Source of the DNA: Pelagicoccus mobilis
GTDB lineage: Bacteria > Verrucomicrobiota > Verrucomicrobiia > Opitutales > Opitutaceae
DNA length: 64,000 nucleotides
Assembly (NCBI RefSeq): GCF_016595505.1
Contig: NZ_JAENIL010000012.1
Coordinates: forward strand, 1-64,000
Direction of reading: 5' to 3'
Shown: in pieces, positions 17,054 through 25,004 of the stretch
Layout of the letters: each line of letters begins with the position of its first letter
Position numbering within the stretch: position 1 is the stretch's first letter
Program-made: the position numbers and the translations under genes
Notes under the pieces: model-generated
Database searches by the model: none
What the model saw: the letters and a program-made list of their open reading frames with translations, nothing else
What the model was told of the DNA's origin: nothing

Positions 17054-18523
17054 TTACTCTGTCGGGTCGGATGCTGGCTCGGCTTTTTGGCCGAAGACGG
17101 GGGCGATGCGGGTCTCTTTGATCTCGTTGCTTTCGGATGTATCCGAAACCCAACGACTGACGTCGAAGAAGGTGACGTAGAGCATCATGCCGAAGAGGAG
17201 GATCATGAAGCTGCCTTGGAGGGAGGCGATGACGTTCGGGTTCATCGGCTGACGTCGAAATTTATTTATCGTAGCGAAGGCGATGTGACCGCCGTCGAGG
17301 ACGGGGATTGGCAGGAGATTGAAGATGGCCAAGCTGACGTTGATGAAAACGACGATCCAGATTGTGTTGAGCATGTCGTATTGGGCGGCGCTATAGATGA
17401 CGCGGATGATACCTGCGGGACCGCTCATGTGGGAGATGCCGATATCGGAGTTGCGATTGAGCAGGGCTTGGAGGTTGGTCCAAGTGGTGCTGACGACCTC
17501 TTTCATTTGCTCCCAGGGGGTCTGGTGGAGGAGGCTGCGGTTTGTATCGAAACCGGCGATACCGCTGAGAACAGCAGTGCGTCCGTCTGACCAGATGGCG
17601 ACTTCTTCGGGGGTTATGGTTGTATCGAATACGTCTTCTCCTCTTTGGTATTTGAGGGGAACGGCTTGGCCAGCCTTGTCCTCAAGGTAGTCGCTGTAGA
17701 ATGCGACGCTTCTGATTGGCGTGCCGTCGAGTTCGAGAAGAATGTCGCCTGGCTGGATGCCAGCGGTAATGGCGGGAGAGTTTTTGTAGAGGGCGGTGGC
17801 GATGACGGTGTAGCCGGGGCGGAGTCCGACTTGTCGAAGCTTCATGCCTTGGGAGATGATTGGCTGTACTTGGAGTGGGAGCTCTTTGCCGTCTCGTTCG
17901 ACGATGAACTCGATTTTTCGCTCGCCTGTTTCAGCTTTCCCGGCGCTTAGGGCGATGCCTTGGTGGATGTCGTCCCAGTCGTGTACGGGGACGCCATCGA
18001 TGGAGCGGATGAGATCGCCCATTTGCATGCCAGCTTGCTTGGCTGGAGCGGGAACTTCTTGGCCTTCCGCGTTTTGCAGGGTTTCGCTGAGGTAGCCAAC
18101 TTCGACGGAGGCACGGTCTTCTGAAGTGGGGCGACCGGTGAAGAAGAGAAGCGTGGCGAGGAGGAAGGCGAAGATGATGTTAAAAACGGCTCCGGCGACC
18201 GCTACGATGACTTTTGAGGTGTAGCTGATGGGAGGCATCGCTTTTACGTCGATGGACGAGTCGCCTTCGATGCCACGCATGTCAGCGAGCTGGGGAAGGG
18301 CGACGTAGCCGCCGAGTGGCAGCCAGGACAGGCGGTATTCGACGCCGCCGCTGGTCCAGGAGACGATTTTGGGACCGAAACCGATGGAGAAGCGTTCGAT
18401 GTGGAGGCCGCGCCATTTGGCGGCGAGGAAATGGCCGAGTTCGTGGACGAAGATGGAGCCGCCGAAGAAGAGGACAACCATGAGGATGCCCCAGCCTTTA
18501 TCGAGTAGTTCGGTGAAATTCAT
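17054..18523 (-). CDS. rseP: RseP-like site-2 protease (M50), two PDZ domains
   Basis: An intramembrane zinc protease of 489 residues. The metal motif HELGH is at residues 27-31 in the first transmembrane helix (FFGGSIFVHELGHFLAAKW), and the third ligand motif is LLPIPVLDGGHI near the C terminus. Two PDZ-like segments lie between (GDLIRSIDGVPV and GDILLELDGTPI). RseP releases membrane-bound regulators such as anti-sigma factors and clears signal-peptide remnants. Its place between dxr and ispG in an isoprenoid/phospholipid cluster is the classical arrangement. The ECF fusion at 4417 is a conceivable substrate, but that is speculation. Confidence 0.93.
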   Translation of the reverse strand: MNFTELLDKGWGILMVVLFFGGSIFVHELGHFLAAKWRGLHIERFSIGFGPKIVSWTSGGVEYRLSWLPLGGYVALPQLADMRGIEGDSSIDVKAMPPISYTSKVIVAVAGAVFNIIFAFLLATLLFFTGRPTSEDRASVEVGYLSETLQNAEGQEVPAPAKQAGMQMGDLIRSIDGVPVHDWDDIHQGIALSAGKAETGERKIEFIVERDGKELPLQVQPIISQGMKLRQVGLRPGYTVIATALYKNSPAITAGIQPGDILLELDGTPIRSVAFYSDYLEDKAGQAVPLKYQRGEDVFDTTITPEEVAIWSDGRTAVLSGIAGFDTNRSLLHQTPWEQMKEVVSTTWTNLQALLNRNSDIGISHMSGPAGIIRVIYSAAQYDMLNTIWIVVFINVSLAIFNLLPIPVLDGGHIAFATINKFRRQPMNPNVIASLQGSFMILLFGMMLYVTFFDVSRWVSDTSESNEIKETRIAPVFGQKAEPASDPTE

Positions 18524-18580
18524 TGTTATGGGTTCCGGGGTTCAGGTTCCCGGTTTCAGGTCTATTGAAATTTGGATTGT

Positions 18581-18607
18581 GGCGTCGCCTTGGCGCGGCG
18601 GCCTACA
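18581..18607 (-). repeat. REP-like hairpin, family F, carrying the dxr stop
   Basis: The plus strand reads GGCGTCGCC, TTGGCGC, GGCGGC, then CTACAG, giving a CTGTAG head on the minus strand. That TAG is the stop codon of dxr. Confidence 0.6.
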
Positions 18608-19766
18608 GTTTGGTTGGGCTTTGGATGAAATTGGTAGCGTTTTGTCGGGCGAGCTGGTCGTAGTGGAGGACTTCGTCCAGGGAGCCTGGTTCTATATTAT
18701 CGATCGATTCGAGGGTTTTTTCGATCACGGAAGCGATTTCAATGAATTTTAGCTTCCTTGAGACAAACGCTTCGACGGCGACTTCGTTTGCAGCGTTGAA
18801 GATTCCGGTGGCGACGCCGCAGGTTTCCATGGCCTGGCGGGCGAGAGCGAGGCAAGGGTAGCGTTGCAGGTCGGGGGCTCGGAAATCGAGTTGCATGGCT
18901 TGGGTGAAGTCGAGGGGCTCGACGGTGCCTGGTCCGCGATCGGGGTAGAGCAGGCAGTGCTGGATAGCGAAGGTCATGTCCGGAGGGCAAAGCTGGGCCA
19001 GTACGGAGCCGTCGATGTACTGGACCATGGAGTGGACGATGCTTTGCGGGTGGATAACTGCTTGGACCTGATCGGCTTGCATGCCGAAGAGCCAGCGGGC
19101 TTCGATCATTTCCAGGCCTTTGTTGGCCATGGTGGCTGCATCGATGGTGACCTTGGGTCCCATGTCCCAATTGGGGTGTTTGAGGGCTTGCTCGACGGTG
19201 ACGTTTGAAAACTGGTCGAGCGGCAGGTCTCGGAAGGAACCGCCTGAAGCGGTCAGAATGACCTTGTCTATGTGCTTGTGCGGGGCGCCGTCGAGGCACT
19301 GGAAAATGGCGTTGTGCTCGGAGTCGACGGGGAGGATGCGGGAGCCGGTTTTGGCGGCTGCTTCCATGATGAATTTTCCGGCGAGGACGAGGATCTCCTT
19401 GGAGGCGACGGCGAGGGTCTTGCCGGCTTCGATGGCTCTGAGGGCTGGGTGTAGTCCGTGGGTGCCGACGACGGCGACGAGGGTGGTGTCGGCTTCGGGG
19501 AGGGCGGCGAGTTCCTCGAGCCCGGCGAGTCCGGAGTAGAATTGGGTGCCGCTGGCGAAGTCTGGGTTGGTTTTTGCGTCGGCGTAAGCGGCTTCGTCGA
19601 AGAGGCCGACGTGGGGGACTTGGAACTCTCGGGCGATTTGCGCGAGCTTGGCGTGGTTCCGGTTCGCTGCGATGCCGACGAGGTTGAGTCGGTCGCTGTG
19701 TTTGCGGATGACCTTGAGAGTGCTTTCGCCGATGGATCCGGTGGCGCCGAGGAGGACGATGTTCAT
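18603..19766 (-). CDS. dxr: 1-deoxy-D-xylulose 5-phosphate reductoisomerase
   Basis: Second MEP-pathway enzyme, converting DXP to MEP with NADPH. The 387-residue product has the nucleotide motif LLGATGSIGESTL at residues 4-16, the substrate/metal region VDSEHNAIFQCL, and the metal/flap region TASGGSFRD and GPKVTIDAATMANKGLE. The ATG at 19766 gives the standard N terminus. The stop TAG and the last codons fall in a hairpin repeat (18581-18607). It lies between cdsA and rseP, as in many bacteria. Confidence 0.95.
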   Translation of the reverse strand: MNIVLLGATGSIGESTLKVIRKHSDRLNLVGIAANRNHAKLAQIAREFQVPHVGLFDEAAYADAKTNPDFASGTQFYSGLAGLEELAALPEADTTLVAVVGTHGLHPALRAIEAGKTLAVASKEILVLAGKFIMEAAAKTGSRILPVDSEHNAIFQCLDGAPHKHIDKVILTASGGSFRDLPLDQFSNVTVEQALKHPNWDMGPKVTIDAATMANKGLEMIEARWLFGMQADQVQAVIHPQSIVHSMVQYIDGSVLAQLCPPDMTFAIQHCLLYPDRGPGTVEPLDFTQAMQLDFRAPDLQRYPCLALARQAMETCGVATGIFNAANEVAVEAFVSRKLKFIEIASVIEKTLESIDNIEPGSLDEVLHYDQLARQNATNFIQSPTKL

Positions 19767-19888
19767 GGGAAAGAGATGCTTAAGCCTTAGGTGTTGTGGG
19801 GAAAGGCTGTAAACTAACCTCGGTTAGTGGCTCCATTTCTCAGCGAGTTGCGGTTGGTAGAGCTTTGTTTTTTTGATGTGGTTGTCGC

Positions 19889-19914
19889 GGCAATGACGGA
19901 GCATTGCCCTCCTG
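19889..19914 (-). repeat. REP-like hairpin, family B
   Basis: Stem GGCAATG/CATTGCC, loop ACGGAG, foot CTCCTG. The common copy has GGCAACG/CGTTGCC, so one base pair changed on both sides. It lies downstream of cdsA. Confidence 0.85.
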
Positions 19915-19929
19915 GCTGAGCGCGGAGTT

Positions 19930-20763
19930 TCATTGGAGCAGCCCGAAGAGGAGGAAGGCGGTGGGTGAGGTGAGGATGAGCGAGTCGCTCAAGTCGAAGG
20001 CTCCACCGATGCCTGGTATGAAGGAGCCGGAGTCTTTTTGGCCGGCGGCGCGTTTCATCATGCTTTCGACAAGGTCGGAGACGATGGAGAGGGCCGCGAT
20101 GGGCGCGGCGAATACGGCTCCCCAAAGAGGGGTGAAGAAGTCGGGAAAGTGTTGTCCGGCGAGGAAAACAAAAAGGTAGCCGAGGCCGATCGAGGTGATG
20201 ACGCCGCCGATGGCGCCTTCCCAGGTTTTGCCGGGGGAGGTGTTGGGGGACATCTTGTGGCGGCCGAAGAGTTTGCCGAAGACGAGGGCTCCGACGTCGC
20301 AGAACTTGGCGGTGACGATGAGCCAGAGGATGAGCATCAGCCCTTCGTTCATTTCGGGGGTGATGGTGAGCATGCGGGCCATGAAGGTCAGCATGAAGGG
20401 GACGTAGATGAGGCCGACGAGGGTGGAGCCGAGGGTTTCGATGCGGTCTTCGACTTGGCGATGGACGAGGATGCGCAGGCAGACGGCGACGATGGTGACG
20501 GCGATGATGCTGCCGTAGAGGCCGGGGGCGGGATGGTCGAGTAGCTTCTGTACGTAGAAGGGCCCGAGGATCATGAAGGTGCCGAAGCTGCAGCCGAGAG
20601 ATTTGAAGGGCTTGCGGCCCATCTTTTCCATCAGCCCGTAGAGTTCCCACTGAGTGCCGAAGCTGACGATAGCGATGAGCCAGACCGCGGCTTCGGGGGT
20701 GATCATGACCGAGCCGACGACGATAGCCCAGAGGAGGAGTGTACTGAAAAGGCGTTTGGCCAT
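19930..20763 (-). CDS. cdsA: phosphatidate cytidylyltransferase CdsA
   Basis: Makes CDP-diacylglycerol from phosphatidate and CTP at the inner membrane. About 277 residues with eight or so hydrophobic segments. The C-terminal signature region reads MMKRAAGQKDSGSFIPGIGG followed by AFDLSDSL, matching the CTP/metal-binding motif of the family (usually PGHGGxxDRxDS, here with DLSDS). I start at ATG 20763 (MAKRLFSTLL); the frame stays open upstream into uppS, but those codons are not family-like. It lies between uppS and dxr. Confidence 0.93.
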   Translation of the reverse strand: MAKRLFSTLLLWAIVVGSVMITPEAAVWLIAIVSFGTQWELYGLMEKMGRKPFKSLGCSFGTFMILGPFYVQKLLDHPAPGLYGSIIAVTIVAVCLRILVHRQVEDRIETLGSTLVGLIYVPFMLTFMARMLTITPEMNEGLMLILWLIVTAKFCDVGALVFGKLFGRHKMSPNTSPGKTWEGAIGGVITSIGLGYLFVFLAGQHFPDFFTPLWGAVFAAPIAALSIVSDLVESMMKRAAGQKDSGSFIPGIGGAFDLSDSLILTSPTAFLLFGLLQ

Positions 20764-20795
20764 TTTTAGGAGTCTAGGCTTTAGGGGATTAGAGC

Positions 20796-21545
20796 TTAGG
20801 CGGGGGATTGGGTGGCGATTTGCTCGCCTGTCTTGCCGAAGCGTCGCTCGCGATTGCGGTAGCAGGCGATGGCTTCCTGGAGTTGCTCTTTGCCGAAGTC
20901 GGGCCAGAGGGTTTCGGTGAAATAGAATTCCGCGTAGGCGGATTGCATGAGGAGGAAGTTGCTGATGCGAGTCTCTCCGGAGGTGCGGATGATGAGGTCC
21001 GGATCGGGGAGCTCGGCGGTGTAGAGGTGTTTGGAGAAGTCGCCCCAATCGAGTGTGTTTGGCGAGATCTTGCCGTCTGTGATCGCTTGGGCGAAGGCTT
21101 TGGCGGCGTCGAGGACTTCGTTGCGGGAGGAGTAGTTGAGAGCGAGGGTGAGGTGCCAGTCGTCGAATTCGGCGGTGGCGTCGATCGCTTTTTTGAGGGC
21201 CTTGCGGGCGCGATCGGGGAGCTCGTCGATGCGGCCGATGGCGTGGAGGCGGACGCGTTTTTTGATGAGCGTCTTGGTCTCGCGGTTGAGGAAGAGCTCG
21301 AGCAGCTCCATGAGGGCCTTGACCTCGATATCCGGGCGATTCCAGTTCTCGGCGGAGAAGGCGTAGAGGGTGAGATAGCGGATGCCGAGCTCTTGGCAGG
21401 CGTCGATGATGGCGCGCGTGGCCTTGGCTCCTTCTTTGTGCCCGCGAGGGCGGGAGTGCCCGCGCTGCTTAGCCCAGCGACCATTGCCGTCCATGATGAC
21501 GCCGATGTGCGTGGGGTTTGGTTTGGTATTGGATTCGCCGCTCAT
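20796..21545 (-). CDS. uppS: isoprenyl transferase (undecaprenyl diphosphate synthase)
   Basis: Condenses IPP onto FPP to make the C55 lipid carrier for wall synthesis. The 249-residue cis-prenyltransferase has the catalytic motif MDGNGRWAKQRG (Asp19), the substrate segment TLYAFSAENWNRP and the C-terminal DLIIRTSGETRISNFL with the metal/IPP residues. Length and start are standard. It is the first gene of the uppS-cdsA-dxr-rseP-ispG run, linking isoprenoid supply with its main consumer. Confidence 0.95.
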   Translation of the reverse strand: MSGESNTKPNPTHIGVIMDGNGRWAKQRGHSRPRGHKEGAKATRAIIDACQELGIRYLTLYAFSAENWNRPDIEVKALMELLELFLNRETKTLIKKRVRLHAIGRIDELPDRARKALKKAIDATAEFDDWHLTLALNYSSRNEVLDAAKAFAQAITDGKISPNTLDWGDFSKHLYTAELPDPDLIIRTSGETRISNFLLMQSAYAEFYFTETLWPDFGKEQLQEAIACYRNRERRFGKTGEQIATQSPA

Positions 21546-21662
21546 TCCAGGTGCTGGGAAGAATAAGCGGGGAGGATCGAATGGGGTTTGGCCTTTGGCA
21601 AGGCGTTATTGGGGGTGTTGAGGAACGGCCAGCTCGGGGCCGTTTTGGGGGAACGGTTATTA

Positions 21663-21688
21663 GGCAACGACGGAGCGTTGCCCTCCTG
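21663..21688 (-). repeat. REP-like hairpin, family B, abutting a stop codon
   Basis: Stem GGCAACG/CGTTGCC, loop ACGGAG, foot CTCCTG. The next three bases are the TAA stop of the VWA gene on the minus strand, with no spacer. Family B at 27945-27970 abuts the pyrC stop in the same way. Confidence 0.9.
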
Positions 21689-22870
21689 TTACTTTTCGAA
21701 GCTGTAGCCGGCGGCTTCGGCTTGGGCCTCGATGACTTGGAAGGCGCTGAGCTCGAAGACTTCGTCCTGGTCTTCTTTGCTGAGCTTTTCCATTTCCGCT
21801 TCGATGAACTCGTTGCGTTTGGCTACGTTGGTGACGAGGTTTGCCTGGATCTGCTGGCGTTTGGCGATCTTGTCTTGGATGCGTTTCTGGAGCTCTTCTT
21901 CGTCTAGCTTTTGGTAGCTGGGTGGGAGCTTGGCGCGGTCGATGGTTTCGATGGTGAGCTTGCCGGAGATGATGAGTTCGACGAGGTCGCCGTCGCCGGC
22001 GATGGCTTTGCCTTTTCCTGCTTTGATCAGGTAGCTGGAGCGGTCTGCCATGGCGGCTCCTGTCATGGAGGAGAGCAGGCTGCGGTTTTTCTTGGCGTAG
22101 CTTTGCTCGAGTTTGGTGCCGTAGGGGATGATGGTGGCGTCGAGCTCGATGTTGAGCTCTTGGATGACGGGGTCCCACTGGGTGTCCACGATGATGCTGC
22201 CTCCGTCTTGGAGGATGGCTGCGTAGGTGCCGTTGGTGGAGCCGGAAATCTTTTTCCAGAAGGAGGCGGTGCCGCCGAGGCTGCCGCATTGAATGGTGTT
22301 GATGAGGATGCCTTTGGCTTGGGCGAGCTGGCAGCTGACGTCGAATTTGACATCGTCTGGGTAGTCCATGTGAGGACGTGCGTCGCCGACGAGAAAGATG
22401 GTTTTGAGGGTGTCGCGATCGGGGTTCCACTGCATTTCGGAGACGGCCTCGTAGAGGGCCTGGTTCACGGACTCGGGTTCGTCGCCGCCGCCGTTGGCCT
22501 GGAATTGCATGAGGTTGGCGTAGACTTCGTCGATGTTGTCGTTGAGTCCGAATTTTTTGGTGACGTAGGCGTCGCCGCGATCCCGATAGCCGATGAGTCC
22601 GAACTTGATGTTGGGGGTGGGCTTGGCGGATTTCATTTTGTCCGCGATCTGCCAGATCTTCTGTTTTGCTCCGGAGATGAGTCCGCTCATGGAGCCGGTG
22701 GTATCGAGTACGAACACGACCTCCATGGTCGGGGCTTGGATGACTTGCTCGTCGCTATGCTGGTGATCCTCGGCTTCTTCGTGTGGGTGGGCGAAGCTGG
22801 TAAAAGGGAGGGTGGAGAGAGCGGCGAGCGCTCCCACTAGGGTAAGGGCACGTGAATTGGACATGTTCAT
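21689..22870 (-). CDS. exported von Willebrand factor A domain protein
   Basis: A 393-residue protein with a signal peptide (ALTLVGALAALSTLPFTSFA), a short His/Glu-rich spacer (HPHEEAEDHQHSD) that may bind metal, then a VWA domain with a complete MIDAS motif DTTGSMS near residue 56 and LVGDARPHMDYPDD further on. The C-terminal third is charged and helical (LDEEELQKRIQDKIAKRQQ). VWA proteins of this type mediate metal-dependent adhesion or complex assembly; the ligand is unknown. It is divergent from the membrane-anchored gene at 22965. Confidence 0.82.
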   Translation of the reverse strand: MNMSNSRALTLVGALAALSTLPFTSFAHPHEEAEDHQHSDEQVIQAPTMEVVFVLDTTGSMSGLISGAKQKIWQIADKMKSAKPTPNIKFGLIGYRDRGDAYVTKKFGLNDNIDEVYANLMQFQANGGGDEPESVNQALYEAVSEMQWNPDRDTLKTIFLVGDARPHMDYPDDVKFDVSCQLAQAKGILINTIQCGSLGGTASFWKKISGSTNGTYAAILQDGGSIIVDTQWDPVIQELNIELDATIIPYGTKLEQSYAKKNRSLLSSMTGAAMADRSSYLIKAGKGKAIAGDGDLVELIISGKLTIETIDRAKLPPSYQKLDEEELQKRIQDKIAKRQQIQANLVTNVAKRNEFIEAEMEKLSKEDQDEVFELSAFQVIEAQAEAAGYSFEK

Positions 22871-22964
22871 GGGGGACCCTTTGGTTGTTCAGATGTTCCG
22901 GCGATGTCAGATTGTTGCATCTAATCGCGGCTTGGTTACGTATGACTGTACAGCTCGAGCCTCT

Positions 22965-23981
22965 ATGAAAACATCTACTCTGACTTTGTCTGTCCTGCTG
23001 CTGGGAGCGGCGGGCTACGCTGCCTATCTGCAAACCGAGGTGAATCGCCTGAAAGCTTCGTTGGAAGCGAACGTTGCTGTGGAGGAACCGGTCGCTGAAG
23101 CGGTTGCTGAAAAGGAGATGCCCGACGTTGTGGAAGAGCAGGTCGCGGCGGCGGCAACGGAGGACGTGTACCGGCAGGAGCCTGAAGCTGCTCCCGAGCC
23201 AGAGAGACCGAGCGAAGAGGAAAGGGCAGCCCGGCGCCAGGAACGAATGGGGCGTATGCTGGCGGCATTTGAGGACCCTCAGATGCGGGTTGATATGATC
23301 GAGCGGCAGATGAACCGGATCGACAATCGTTATGCGGAGTTTTTCAAAACGCTGGATTTAAGCGATGACGAGCTTGAGGTGCTGCGAACGCTGATGGCTG
23401 AGAGCGGCGTGGTGAATTGGGAGATGCGGATGCGTGGATTTGGCGCGGCGAACGAGGACGAACGGGCTTTGGTAAGCGAGGAGCGTCAGCTTCAGCACGA
23501 CGTGTTGCAAGGCGAGATCGCTGCGTTGCTGGGAGAAGAGAATGCGGCGGCCCTGCAAGATTACACCGATAGTCTCCCTTATCGTGGGCAGGTCGAGGCG
23601 TTGGCTTCGAGTCTTAGCTTTACGGATACGCCTTTGACGGATGTTCAGAGCGAGGGGCTTGTGACTTCGATCAAAGAGGTGTCGCAATCCTTTGAATACA
23701 CTAAGGATCTTGCTCAATTGCGCGGTCGAGGGATGCAGGATTTGAGTGGAAGCGATGTTTCGACTTACTTTGAGGAGCGGGCCGAATATGACTCGATGGT
23801 TTTGGAGGCGGCGTCTGAAACGCTTAATGACGCGCAGCTGGCGGCTTACGCGGAACGCCAGTTGGCGGAGCGCGAGCGGGATCAGCGTCAGATTGAGTTT
23901 ATGCTGGAGAATCCGGATCGCGGACGCGGCGGACCTGGCGGTGGCCGTGGCGGACCGCGCGGGGGAGCTCCTCGGTTTTAG
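22965..23981 (+). CDS. membrane-anchored coiled-coil protein of unknown function
   Basis: I do not recognise this 338-residue protein. It has an N-terminal membrane helix (TLTLSVLLLGAAGYAAYL) followed by a heptad-like stretch, an Ala/Glu/Pro-rich linker, a helical body with repeated acidic segments (TLDLSDDELEVLRTLMAES) and a Gly/Arg-rich tail (GRGGPGGGRGGPRGG). The tail could bind nucleic acid or polyanions. I start at ATG 22965; the frame is open further upstream, but the helix at residue 5 fits an anchor. It converges with the phosphoesterase gene seven bases away. Confidence 0.7.
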   Translation: MKTSTLTLSVLLLGAAGYAAYLQTEVNRLKASLEANVAVEEPVAEAVAEKEMPDVVEEQVAAAATEDVYRQEPEAAPEPERPSEEERAARRQERMGRMLAAFEDPQMRVDMIERQMNRIDNRYAEFFKTLDLSDDELEVLRTLMAESGVVNWEMRMRGFGAANEDERALVSEERQLQHDVLQGEIAALLGEENAAALQDYTDSLPYRGQVEALASSLSFTDTPLTDVQSEGLVTSIKEVSQSFEYTKDLAQLRGRGMQDLSGSDVSTYFEERAEYDSMVLEAASETLNDAQLAAYAERQLAERERDQRQIEFMLENPDRGRGGPGGGRGGPRGGAPRF

Positions 23982-23988
23982 GCGAAGG

Positions 23989-24921
23989 CTAGCCTTTGAG
24001 GTAGGGGACGAACTCGGATTTGTGGGATCCGTCTTCGTATAGGTCCACGAGTACGTAGGCGGGCGGAAATTCCTGGTAGGGGCCGTCCCACCAGCCGCCG
24101 CAGACGGCGCCGTTGCAGAGATAGTCGATGCCGAGGTAGCGGACTTGGTCGGCGAGGTGAATGTGTCCTGAGAGGGCGAGCTTGATATTCGAGTGTTGGG
24201 CGAAGAGGTCTTTGATGCGGCGAGCGTCGATGTGCATCCACGGTCCGGGTACATGCCAGTTGCCGCTTTTTTCGTTTTCGCCGTCGAAGAAGGGGCAGAA
24301 GCTAATGATCGGGATGTGGGAGAGGATGCAGATGGGTTTGCTGGCGTCGAGCTCGGCAAGGGTTTGGGCGAGCCAGGCGAATTGTTTTTCGTCGAGCCTG
24401 GCGGTGTAGCCTTTGCTGGAGGCGGCATCGAAGTAGACGCTATCGAGCACTACGAACTGCCAGCCTGCTTGGGAGAAGCTGTAGTAGCGGTCTTTCAAGC
24501 CGAGCTCCTCCATGGCCCAGTTTTTGCCGTAGTCGACGTTTCTGCGGCGATCGTCGAGGGCCCAACCCCAGACGTCGTGGTTTCCGATGGCGCTGCGGAA
24601 GGGGAGTTCGAGTTCGTTTTTGAGGACGGCTCGCCATTCTCGCCACTGGGCTCGGGTCTCGGCTTTGCTTTTCTTGAGGGCGTCCATTATGGAATCGCCT
24701 CCGTTGAGGATGAGGTCGGGCTTGTCGCTGAGGCTCTGGACATGCTGGAGGGCCATGGCCATTTTCTCGGGCGCGTTTTTCCCGGACATGACGTGGATGT
24801 CTGTCATGTGGGCGATGCGGAGGGAGCGCTTCGGTGCCTGGGGCGTTTGGGAGAAGAGGCTTGGGCTTGTGGCGGAGGCGGCGATTGCGGTGCTGGAAGC
24901 GAGGAATGTGCGGCGGTTCAT
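23989..24921 (-). CDS. Tat-exported calcineurin-like metallophosphoesterase
   Basis: A 310-residue phosphoesterase with a twin-arginine signal (MNRRTFLASSTAIAASA), implying export of a folded, metal-loaded enzyme. The metal motifs are in order: MTDIHV, LNGGDSIMDA, AIGNHDVWG, LSHIPII and LSGHIHLAD. Substrate unknown; related proteins hydrolyse phosphomonoesters, diesters or lipid-A-type phosphates. The gene is divergent from the Sel1-repeat gene, with about 80 bases between starts. Confidence 0.85.
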   Translation of the reverse strand: MNRRTFLASSTAIAASATSPSLFSQTPQAPKRSLRIAHMTDIHVMSGKNAPEKMAMALQHVQSLSDKPDLILNGGDSIMDALKKSKAETRAQWREWRAVLKNELELPFRSAIGNHDVWGWALDDRRRNVDYGKNWAMEELGLKDRYYSFSQAGWQFVVLDSVYFDAASSKGYTARLDEKQFAWLAQTLAELDASKPICILSHIPIISFCPFFDGENEKSGNWHVPGPWMHIDARRIKDLFAQHSNIKLALSGHIHLADQVRYLGIDYLCNGAVCGGWWDGPYQEFPPAYVLVDLYEDGSHKSEFVPYLKG

Positions 24922-25004
24922 ACTGGGGGAATTATTCGTTGATGAGCGGGAGGATGGATTCTATGGAGTAAGCCTTAAGAGTTAGGCTTCTTAGCTTTCT
25001 TGGT